A DNA stretch of 64,000 nt, taken from the NCBI GenBank assembly GCA_003993805.1, contig RSEF01000001.1, positions 184,396,603 through 184,460,602 on the forward strand, given 5' to 3'. The notes beneath the pieces were generated by a model, which ran no database searches, had not been told where the DNA came from, and saw only the letters and a list, made by a program, of their open reading frames with translations. This DNA is from Himantopus leucocephalus (Eukaryota; Chordata; Aves; Charadriiformes; Recurvirostridae). Below are positions 51,601 to 61,761 of this stretch, in pieces (the first letter of the stretch is position 1; the number at the start of each line of letters is the position of its first letter). The translations under genes were made by a program, and so were the position numbers.

Positions 51601-53639
51601 GAAAGTTAAAAGCCTCAAAACACTTTAGTTAGAAATTTTTACATGAAGCTGAAAACAGCTCTCATATTTCAAGAAGTTACCATTCCTTTCTCCGGGTCCA
51701 GTTATAATTTTAGGTTTGATGAGAGGAATTTGCACTTCAAGAGGGCAAATAGCTGCCAGAATTCTCCAGAGGAAAAAACAACAAAAAAAACCCAAAGCCA
51801 AAATAAAACACCCTCAAGTATTAGATGTTATCAGAGTTTAAATCCACAGCAGAAAAAAAGATACTGACTTGATAGCCAACAAAAATTCAGCCATTTGCTG
51901 AACTCATGTAGTTGACTTCATTGGAGCTTACTCTTACTTCAAATTAATGTAGACCCAAACTATCCCTCATTCATGAAGACAATCCTTGACTTAATCTACG
52001 CTTAGTGTTGCCTGTGGTTGAATCTAGGCTATTAATAAACTGATAAAGCTCAAGATACCTGTGAACGTTCATGTCTAACTTAGGAACTGTGAGCTACATC
52101 AAAACCTCCTCCATGCTTATTTTTGGTGTGTTCTTATTTCAGTAATTCATATATTCATATACAAAACTTAGTTATACATATGCATACATAATTCATATGT
52201 TCATTTAAGTATTCATGTATTACTTGTCATATATATCACACAACCTGAATGTTGGTGTGGTAATAAATGGCACAGGAAAAAAGTCTACCCCCACAATAGG
52301 AGACAAACATGGCATGGTAAATCAGCCAATAGATTTTACTGCATGTGATGGTTGAAGAACTGCATTTAAATTATTGTCTTAGTCTTGTTCTGATTTTCAC
52401 TAATTTTCTTATTGAATAAATCTGTTGTTTAAAGTGATTCTAGACTCTTAAAGTGGTGTAAATCAAAACAAAATTTGACCCTTAAAATATTTACAGCAAT
52501 CTTTTTGTTACTTTAGTGTAGTTCTATCCTTTGCAGTCTGCTAGAACAAGAAATACATAGGAAAGGACAAAGTAGTACATTATTTTTACTTGTCTATGAC
52601 ATTTCAGAAGGTATTTCTTTTAGAAATACAAACAAATCAAGCAGTTATACTTAGATTCTGAATTGGCATTTAGTAAGAGCACCATATTCACAATTATCTT
52701 TCAGTTTCCTTTTGTTGCATCTCATGATATGATGAGCACTTTCCTTATTGAAAGTTTGCTAATGAGTCCAGAAAAAAATGATTAATAAATGATGCATGAG
52801 TCTATATGCTTTCAACTTTACATCAAATCACATTGGCTGAAATATTGCAGTAACCAGTAAGGTAACCACCTACCTATTTTCACTTTTGCTTTGTAAAATG
52901 AAGTCTTCTTAAAAATATATACTAGACTTTGAATTGTAGAATTGCTTTTCCCACAGCATTACTGTTTCTGAATCCAAATTGCCAAAGATCAGGTCTGTCT
53001 ATGAGCCTCTTTGAGCTGTCTGCATTTTTTTCTCATCTATAAATAGAAGAGGGTGTGGAAAAATGCATTTCTATTCAAATGAATCCACTTCTACATAATA
53101 AAACAAATGCTGCAATGTGATCCTGTTCAGAAAAACAGCTCAAGAAAGCAACTGCAAGCTTTTTTTTTCTTCACTGCTATGCTTTATTGCTGAAGTAAAC
53201 CACTTCAGGGATGTATTAAATATGCATGCTATTCTTTTTTTCTAATTTTAGTGTGAGAATTACCCTCAGAACTGTGTTTATACAGTATGCAGAATATAGC
53301 AGATCTGTGGCAGAGTTAAGAAACCCGTAAGGAGGTATCAAAGTTTATGCATCTTACTTCAAATTAAATCTCTGTATCAGCAGGGTGTTTTCCTCTTATC
53401 TTTTATAGAGGCAAGGAGATGGGTTGAGAAATGTGTTAGGTGCCTTGTGCTTCGTTGTCATTTTTATCCTTTACTTTGTGAAACTAAAGAGACCCATTAA
53501 AACTGTTCATGATAAGCTCTAAATTGTTATTTGCTATCATTTGTTTTTACAGTCTGTGAGATATTTTGTTTTTTCTAGGAGTCCTAACTTGGAATAATTT
53601 TAAGCATCTGCATCGACCAAAAAAAAAAAAAAGCCTTAC
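48691..53639. other. Intergenic sequence, no gene recognised
   Basis: AT-rich sequence with a TTTG/GGTTT-rich patch at about 49718-49760. A stretch near 51895-51960 ('gttgacttcattggagctta') resembles an old dispersed sauropsid repeat. Short AT-rich tandem-like text (ATTCATAT) lies at about 52140-52240. The 50440-50645 block is GC-richer but unidentified. No coding gene was found. Confidence 0.4.
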
Positions 53640-54401
53640 TGTCCTGGTTTGAGGTAAAACAGAACCAATTTTCTGTTTTGCAATTTTACTTTGCAGCTAA
53701 GCCTCTTCTAACTAACTGAACTTTCTGAAATTAATAGCATATTGTGAAGAAACTGTTCTCTATCAGAGTAATAAAACCTGATTAGCTGTAATTTATGCCA
53801 AGCAATGGTATGCAGAGAGGCTCTTGCTTATACTTATTGCTATAACAGCCAAGGCCAACCAACTTTGTTATTTGCCCCGTTGGAGGGTTGGAAGCAGAAA
53901 AGCACAGTGGGGTCCCACCTGTGGGGAGGAGCGGACAGGACAGGTGACCCAAAACTGACCAACAGGGTATTCCATCCCATCTGCCTCATGCTCAGTATAA
54001 AAGCTGAGGGACAAAAGTGTCATCTCTCTTTCTTCAATGGCCAGCATCTGAGGAGGACTCTGTCTGTTCATCTGCCTTTGATCCCGATCCGTTCATTCCT
54101 GCATCAAGATCTGGAATCCAGATCCCGTCCATTGCTGATTCCAGTCTAGGACTTTACCCGTGCCTGCCAGTGACATGATCATCACCCTGGGAGCTTGTTA
54201 TGGTTTTGTGTATATTGTAAATATTTCATTATTTCCTTTTTCAAATTATTTTATTAATTTATTAATATTTTCATTAAAGTAATTTAGATTTTTCTAAACT
54301 CATAAGTCTCTTTCTCTCTCTCCTTCCTCTCCTTGGAAAGAGAGGTGGGGGAGAGCATCTGTCATTCGTTTTCAGTGGCCGGTCCAGCCCAAACCATGAC
54401 A
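53640..54401 (+). mobile_element. Solo LTR of an avian endogenous retrovirus, about 0.76 kb
   Basis: It begins TGTCCTGGTTTGAG and ends AAACCATGACA, so it has the TG...CA ends and short inverted repeats of an LTR. A TATA box (tataaaag, 53996-54003) and an ATTAAA poly(A) signal (54273-54278) give a U3-R-U5 order on the + strand. The five bases before (cttac) and after (cgtac) match at four positions, suggesting a 5-bp target duplication, as in ERVL-type elements. No gag, pol or env sequence adjoins it, so it is a solo LTR. The 114-codon open frame inside (53805-54149) is not a retroviral gene. The family name is uncertain. Confidence 0.8.
53996..54003 (+). promoter_or_regulatory. LTR TATA box
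   Basis: TATAAAAG in the middle of the LTR, about 270 bases before its ATTAAA poly(A) signal. It is the likely former viral promoter; present activity is unknown. Confidence 0.6.
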
Positions 54402-55574
54402 CGTACATAGCCTCCTTTTGTGAGTTTTTAAGCTTTCATTTTAGAACTGAAAGATCAATCTGAAGTCCAATTTTGCAAAAACTTTATTTTACTAGGACTT
54501 GATATTTTTGTGGAGTTAATTCATACAGTCATTGCCCAAATTCCTTTTCCAAATGAAGTATTAACTATTTATTTCTTTATTTGAAATTGGAATTTAAAAG
54601 TAACGTAATTTAAAAAAAAAACGCTAAAAATGGCACTTAATTAATGACTTTATTCGGAGAGGCATATAAGTACCTGCTTCAAACTGATTAGTTAATTTGA
54701 GTCCCATCAAAGTCAGTGGGAGGTAAGCACCTCCTTAAAGTTAAACAAGTATTAATAAGCCCAGAAAAAATCTCAACAAATACATATTTGGAGGAATAAA
54801 ACATTAATTTGCTCATCTGATGATGCTGCAGGATGGTGTCCAATTGGGAGTCAGTGAACTCCTTGAAACGCAGCCCCAATAGTTTTTTACGCACACTTAA
54901 CTAGGTTGTAGGATACTAATGATCAAAGTTTTGTTTCTAGTCATGGATAACTATAAGAAAATAGAGATTTCATTACACAGTTAAGTGCTTTGAATTGTTA
55001 GGGTTTTTGTGACAATATGACAAGTTACCTGCATGAATCACAGATTGAATCTGAGTGCTGCATTTGAGCTGAAGGTTCTGGTAACATCTGCGTACATAAA
55101 AGCTAAATGATGAAATACCTAATGGTCTTCTCTTTTGAAGGCCTGATCTAAATTCCATTAAAATCATTGGAAAACTTCCCACTGACTTCAGTCACCATAG
55201 GAGTCTGCTTTTACAGCTTTCACTCAGGCAATGCTCCCAGGGGACTCAGTGTGAGTTGTACGTGGCCAAGGCACAGATAAAAAGAAAGTGACTTGGGCAA
55301 CAGACTTATTTGAGTAATTGAATGTATTTCCTATTTGTTACATTAACATATAGTATTCCACAAGGCGAGATGACACATAAATGTCTTTTATCCAAACTGA
55401 TAGAAAATCCATTTGAAAAAACAGTTCTGTGCCATTATGTCTCTTCATGGTGTTGTGTACAACCACATGAAGTTGGAATATATGAGATAGACTCAGTATG
55501 AAACAGCTTAATCAAATATGGCAGCACCATACAACTGCATTAGTAATACAAATACAACATATTTTTAGCATATT
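54402..55574. other. Intergenic sequence, nothing coding
   Basis: AT-rich. Two places ('catcaaagtcagtgggagg' near 54710 and 'cactgacttcagtcac' near 55180) resemble the CACTGACTTCAATGG-type motif of an old dispersed repeat. No gene was seen. Confidence 0.4.
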
Positions 55575-55850
55575 TGCCATTATCAATCCACTGCTGGACA
55601 CAGGACTCCCCATGTCTTACATCTTCTGCAGTATCCGGTTAGTCTGCACCCCTGCTGTTCACGATTATCTACCAGGTTCTGTTTCTCTGCAATTCTGTTC
55701 AGTCTTTTCTGCTGGGATGCCCAGGCTTTGGCAACCATTTCAGAACCGTCTTTATCAATCTGTCATCTTTTCTTTTGGTGACACTCGTGTACATTGCCAT
55801 TCGGTTTCTGGATCTTCTCATATGTTATTTCACATTACTGTCCAATCTAC
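55575..55850 (-). mobile_element. Decayed RTE-type LINE fragment (ORF2 C terminus)
   Basis: On the + strand 'atcaatccactgctggacac' followed later by 'gtgtacattgccattcggtt' is the usual reverse-complement signature of the ORF2 end of RTE-like LINEs. Translated on the minus strand, it gives fragments like RMAMYTS..KRKDDRLIKTVLKW and GESCVQQWIDNG, matching the family pattern W-x-GHVAR...DDRW...VLEW and EAYVQQWT. There are stops and frameshifts. It could be AviRTE-like or an older amniote RTE; the text alone does not decide. The + strand frame of 122 codons (55498-55866) is a shadow of this repeat. Confidence 0.6.
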
Positions 55851-58800
55851 TGCTTTTGCTCCTTAAATATTAACATAATTATTATTAAAATTTTATTTCA
55901 TTCTTCTTGGAGCAACTTATATTTTTATTTTTTTCTCAGTTGTGTAAATAACACACCTAGATTGTGTACTATTAACCAGGAAATTATTGTTCCAGTTTTT
56001 TAAACTTTCTTCTGAGTGGGTAAATGCACTGCTGTGCATACAGTCAGCATGTCTATGCATTATTTAGATCCTACTTACAGTTTCAGAAAGGTGTTTTGTA
56101 AGGATCTTACACTTTTTACCAGAAGAATGAGGTCTGAAATCAAATTGTTGTCAGGTAGAAAAGGATATTTTTTTCCAAATCCTGGGTAAATGCTCTAGTT
56201 ATTGTGTTAATGGTTAACATGACGTAACATGTTTATTTATGTATAATTTGTTTTGTCTTATGTGTCTGTTCTTTTTGCTTGTTTTGGGCTTCAGGTGTAT
56301 TCCATGAACTTTGTCTTTATTTGATCACTACCACTGGTTGAAAAAAGCAATTGCTTCAATGGAAAACATCACTAACATTCCACAAATGTGGACATTTTTA
56401 CTGAATGACTGAAAACAATTCCACTTCTCTATAGAAATGACAGTCAAACAATCTGGTTTCATAACCAGTAATTGGAAGAGTGGAACTCTGATAATTTGGG
56501 ACTGGTGGTGGTCTACAAATCTTCCCTTTCCCATATGATGGAATTCAATCTGGCCTAGAGCTATGTTAAGTGAAAGTTCTTATTGTGTAAGGATTATTCA
56601 GTTGTAGATACGGAAATAATCTGTGGTCTCAGCCAAAACAAAAATAAAATCCTCACAATAAACAAGAAAAAACATACTCATTGTCACTAGTTGGAATTAC
56701 TGATTGGCAGGCTTAAATAGAGAAAAAGATATCATAAAGAGTGGATTTTATTCTCCACACCTTTGAAAAATACATAACCAAATAAAGCACACCCATCAGC
56801 ATAGTTCATTTAGTACCAATTCCATACCCATTATAGGAAAGGCATTTATTATGTTAAAATGAGTAATGCCTAGGTTTATGGGATTAAATGGAGTAGAAGA
56901 CTCATCACAGATCTGTCCATGCATCACAACACCACAAAAAGAGAACAAAGACTTCTTTTTTATGCTATATTTAAATATACATAGTATTTATAAAGTATAT
57001 GCATATAAAAATATAAATTATATATTGAAATATATATATTACATATGTGTTTTATATACATTTATATATGGTATATATGTTTACATATTTTATATATTTG
57101 CATGTACAATGTGTGTGTCATTACAATAGTAAAATCAGTTACTATGCTTCTGGTTTTAGTCTGATACTTGCAAAAAATAGTTTATTAGTTAGTAAATAGG
57201 TTTCTTTGTATGTAGGTATGAGGGAGACACATAAAAAAAATTCCTGATTTTGAGAACTTCTGAAATATGTAAATTATTGATAGATGAGTAGAAAATACAA
57301 CCCAGTAAGTACAGATAAGCTCCACTTCTGGTCTGGAAGAATATGTATGTACATATAAATATTTTCCTTTAGGAATGAGACAAATGTAAAGCCTTATTTT
57401 GCCTTTCTGAAAGGGACTTGAACTTCTGGAAATGTGAGATGCCCTTTTATGGAATTAAAAGGTGGGACAGTAGCTAAGCTATTAATATCTTTTGAATTAT
57501 ATGCAGGAGTGAAAAAAAAAAAAGAGAATACTAATAAGGTTCTTTTCACAAACTGATCAATCACCTTTATTTTCAATGAGAGATGAGGTCCCCAGGCATC
57601 TCAGAACTTGAAATGCTGCTGTAGCAGTACTCATGTAATTTCTAGGGATTTTCTCCCTTTCCTGTATTTTTTAATTACTAACTTTTAAAATCTATGGCTT
57701 TGGGTTTTTTTTTTAAATAGCTGAGGTCCTCCCTCAACTTGTGTAGGTTATAGGCATTAGAAGACATCAAGTCTAATTTATCTGCTTCTGTGCAGGAGTT
57801 GCTGTTCTTAACTCTAAGATGTATCCCTCTCATTTTGTAGGCAAATGTAAATTTTTCAGGAGCTAACATAACCTCCTTAATCTGTCAGTTTGACTGATGC
57901 CTCATTGTGAAGTCTTTGCTCATTGATTCAAAACCTATCTCACACAACTTATTTTAATATATAATGATAAGATTCAAGTCTGCATTCACATCTGGCCACC
58001 TCTTTACCAGAAATACATTGATGAATTGAAAAGAATGAAGCAACTAAAGTGGTCAGGGAATTAAGCTGACTTGATTTAAGATAAACAGAGATTAAAAAAA
58101 TGTAAGTGTTCACGGATTTGCTAAGAGACAGCAAAAAGACTTCATGATAATCCCCTGGCTATCACTCAAAGACATACATACCAAAGATAGAAATGGAAAG
58201 GATCACAGAAAAATGTATATGTAGTAGGAAAACAATATAATGAAATTAAAGAAGTCAAAGTTGATGTGAAGATCAGAAATTTCCAAGCATGAGATCTGAT
58301 GTATTAGGCTATAATTGTGGTGGGAAAAAGCTATATCTGTGGGATTATTTAAATCAAACTGGACAAGGCACAAATACATGGGATAACTCTTTGCAGACAA
58401 GAAAGGCAGGAAAAAATGATTATTTAAAAAGAAAGCACTTCTAATCTCTTGATTTCTTCACATAGATACTAGACACAGAGGAAGAATGAAGCCAAAAAAG
58501 TGTATGTTAAGGTTGAATCAAATAAGAACTATTGGGTGCTTAGATTATCTTGCGATTGCAAATAAGAGGACAAGATTGTTCATGTCATGGAGTTAAATTG
58601 ACAAAAATCCCCATTAACTGAAATTCAGTCACCTATAACCCTCTTTAGTGGCACACAACATCTCAGTCTGCCTACTTTCTAGGACTGCTTTACCCTGAAA
58701 TTCATTACTTACTCTTCTTAGCCTGAACGCTCACTTGCCAATGACAGTTAATTTGTCATGCCTGCTCAGAAGTGCCTGTTTTGAGGGAACAGGTACTCCT

Positions 58801-60691
58801 CTTCAGGTTGGAACTCAGATGTGACTCGTATGCATGCTCCAAGTCCACTGAGAAACCCCAAAACATAAAAGTGATTTGCCACTGTCAAGTTTGTGTATAA
58901 ACGTCATGTCTCATTTTATAGCTGTGATGTATCTTAAGCATGAAGAAGGAATTTGTAAGCTTGGTTTTTTGACCCTGTCAGATGGAAAGGCTTTGAACTT
59001 GCATATCCTAGGACACTGCTGTGACAACCAATCTGTGGAGTATCCTCAGTAGGACATCTTACATTTTTTGAGGCTAGATCACTGTGCAATCACGGGTGAG
59101 AGTGTATTGGAGTTAGGAGGAATGCAAACTAATCTTATACAACAGTTAGGGCTCACATGTAGGGATGGAACTACCTGTAGGGAGATTACAAAAACCATGG
59201 TAGGCTCAGATGCGATTTTCATCTTTTGTTTTGTTTTGTTTTTTTCTACTAGAAAGAAAAATCCCTACTTGATTAAGTCTTATTCTCTGAAAGTGATGAG
59301 AAAATCTGATTCAGGTAGGTGAACATGGTGTGTATGCCTAGCATTTCTTACCAGTTCTTACGTAGAAATTAGAATCTGAATCTTCACTGCATCTGTAGGG
59401 AATTTGATTATTCCTCTTTTTGCACACATCTAAATTTTTCCTACAGTAGTGTTTAAATTGTGTACCTAAATTAAAAGTTCTGTGTTCTGCCTACAGTGGT
59501 ATTTCATTAACTGAAGGAACTGAGGTAAACAAACATGCACACATATTGATTTAGTAAATATGTAATCATTTGCCTGAGCTGAAAGTGTATTAATACATGT
59601 ACATTGATATGTTCAATACATGGCTCATATTACAGTGTGATAGAACATTACATACCAAATTTGGTTGTATTCAGTCAAATAGCAAATAAATTCACCTCTC
59701 TGAAACAGGGAAGAAGAGTTTTGTTTGTGCTAAAAAAAAAAAATAAAGGTACCTTACAAATGAAAAGAGGAGAGTAAAAACTATGGGAGAACATAAGTAC
59801 AAAATTAAAGTCTCTTATTTGGCTTCAATATTTTTATGAGCTTAGACAGAGGGCTAAGGTTTTGGATTTTTTTTAAACAAATTATTCTTTCCTGAAATCT
59901 GCGAAAATAAAATTTTTACACTTTCTTTAGATCCTTTTGTTAAATCTGTTAATCTATTTGTAATCTCTTTCTGATCCTTCTTAATCAGTAAAGATTATGC
60001 TAATATCTTGGCTTTGTTATTATATCATATTGGCTTCAATAGGCAAGGAAAATACTGGTACAGTGTATATGTTTATTGGAAGATGCATTCTATTCAGGAC
60101 ACATTTATAAATAGCCATACATATACACAGAAGAGTCTAGTCTTTGGGAAAAGGGACAGTCATACTTCTTATGGCTGGGAGATAAAAAAATCCCTTGGTC
60201 CATTTAAGAACTGGTTTGTGCAGAGAATTAGCTCATTCTATTTAGCACCTGGACTATTTTATGTCTTTTCCTGAAGTTCAAGGACTGGAAGCCTGGAATC
60301 TGTAGGAGCACTTGGTTACTTGGTTACTTTCCTACCATAGCTTTTACTCCTTAAGTCTTTTGGATGCACTGGATACTGTTTTCTGGGATTTTCTGTAACT
60401 TCTTGTAACAAAGTAAACAGCTGCCTTACCAGCACTACTTTTATTTCCTATTTTGCAATGGAGAAGTTCAAACTAAACAAGCAAATAAATTCACAGAAAA
60501 CTGATTTGATTCTGGCCAATATAATCATATGAGAAAAGTTCCTCTGTAGCTTACTGCTGTGTATCAGTATAACCATTTCTTCAACCTTGCTAAACAGAGT
60601 GTCTACATGGGCTGTTGCTAATTCCTCAGGATTTAGACATCTCTAATACCAGCAGTGACCTGGCTCATAAATTCTTCTGTTCACCCCAATC
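55851..60691. other. Intergenic sequence, no gene recognised
   Basis: AT-rich desert. The 56965-57100 stretch is almost pure A/T with alternating TA. Several short open frames have no recognisable domains. Confidence 0.45.
56965..57100. repeat. AT-rich low-complexity block
   Basis: About 135 bases of TATA-like text with scattered G and C; probably a degraded (TA)n satellite. An open frame read through it gives an Ile/Tyr-rich nonsense translation. Confidence 0.85.
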
Positions 60692-61761
60692 TGTGGGTTT
60701 TTTAGCTCTCTGTGTGTGGTAAGGTTTTGGTAGCAGGGGGGTGTGCTACAAAGGTGACTTCTGTGAGAAGACACCAGAAGCTGCTCCCATGTTGGACACA
60801 GCCCGTACCAGCTGGCTCCAGGATGGACCTGCTACTGGCCAAGGCTGAGCTTATCAGCAAACATTGGTAACACCTCTGTGATAACTTGTTTAAGAAAGGG
60901 TAAAAAACATTGTGTAGCAGCAGCTGGGAGAGAGGAGTAAGAATATGTGAGAGAAACAGCCCTGCACATACCAAGAGCAGTGAAGGAGGGGGACGAGGTG
61001 CTCCAGGTGCCAAAGAAGAGACTCCCTTGCAGCCCGCGGTGAAGACCATGGTGAAGTAGGTTGTACTCCTGCAGCTCATGGAGGATCACGGTGAAGCAGG
61101 TATCTACTCTGCAGCCCTGTAAGAAGTTGCAGCCCATGGACAGCCCACACTGGAGCAGGGTCCTGGCAGGAACTGTGGCCCATGGAGAGGAACTGATGCT
61201 GGAGCAGATTTTCTGGCAGGACCTATGACACTTTAGGGGACCCATGCTGGAGCACTCTGTTCCTGAAAGACTGCACCCCATGGAAAGGGTTTGTGCTGGA
61301 GCAGTTCATGAACTGCAGCCCATGGGAAACACCCATGTTGGAGAAGTTCATGAAGGACTGTCTCCTGTGGGTGGGAACCCAAGCTGGAGCAGAGGAAGAC
61401 TGTGAGGATGAAGGAGCAGCAGAGATGAAGCGTTATGAACTGACCACAACCCCCATTCCCCATCCCCCTGTATTATTCAGGGGGAGGAGGTAGAAGAATT
61501 GAGAGTGAAGTTGAGCCTGGGAAGAAGGGAGGGGTGGGGGGAATTGTTCTCATTTCTCATTATCCTATTCTGTTTAAATGGCAACAAATTAATTTTCTGA
61601 AGTCAAGTCTGTTTTGCCTATGATGGTAATTGGTAAGTAATCTCCCTGTCCTTATCTTGACCTATGAGCTTTTTGTCATATTTTCTCCCTCTGTCCTGTT
61701 GACAGGAGTGATAGAGCAGCTTGGTGGGCATCTCTCAGGCAGCTGAGGTCAACCCACCACA
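60692..61761 (+). mobile_element. Solo LTR of an avian endogenous retrovirus, about 1.07 kb, with internal tandem repeats
   Basis: The sequence ends in 'ggtcaacccaccaca' and starts with a decayed TGTGGGTTT, consistent with the TG...CA inverted ends of this bird LTR type. Familiar blocks are 'tttggtagcaggggggtgtg' near the start, the 'gcagcccatgg...ctggagcag' tandem region, 'gaactgaccacaacccccat', 'agtgaagttgagcctgggaa' and 'gtctgttttgcctatgatgg' near the end. Flanking five-base words caatc (60687-60691) and ctatc (61762-61766) agree at four of five positions, a possible target duplication. No internal viral genes adjoin it. The minus-strand frames of 76-149 codons over the repeats are spurious. 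Class (ERVL or ERVK) is not settled. Confidence 0.75.
61017..61392 (+). repeat. Minisatellite-like tandem units inside the LTR
   Basis: Roughly eight degenerate units of 35-50 bases, each with a 'gcagcccatgg'-like start and a 'ctggagcag'-like end. They form part of the LTR and vary in number between copies of this family, to my knowledge. Confidence 0.8.

Noticed and set aside
53805..54149. 114-codon open frame at 53.8 kb
   Set aside because: It lies inside a solo LTR, spans its promoter and R region, and does not resemble a retroviral protein.
55498..55866. 122-codon + strand open frame
   Set aside because: The same bases read on the minus strand match an RTE-type LINE; the + frame is a shadow.
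56866..57129. 87-codon Tyr/Ile-rich open frame
   Set aside because: It reads through an AT-rich low-complexity block; the translation is a composition artefact.
60702..61463. Minus-strand open frames of 125, 149 and 76 codons
   Set aside because: They arise from the tandem repeats and GC-rich text of an LTR; the Ser/Leu/Cys-rich translations match no protein family.
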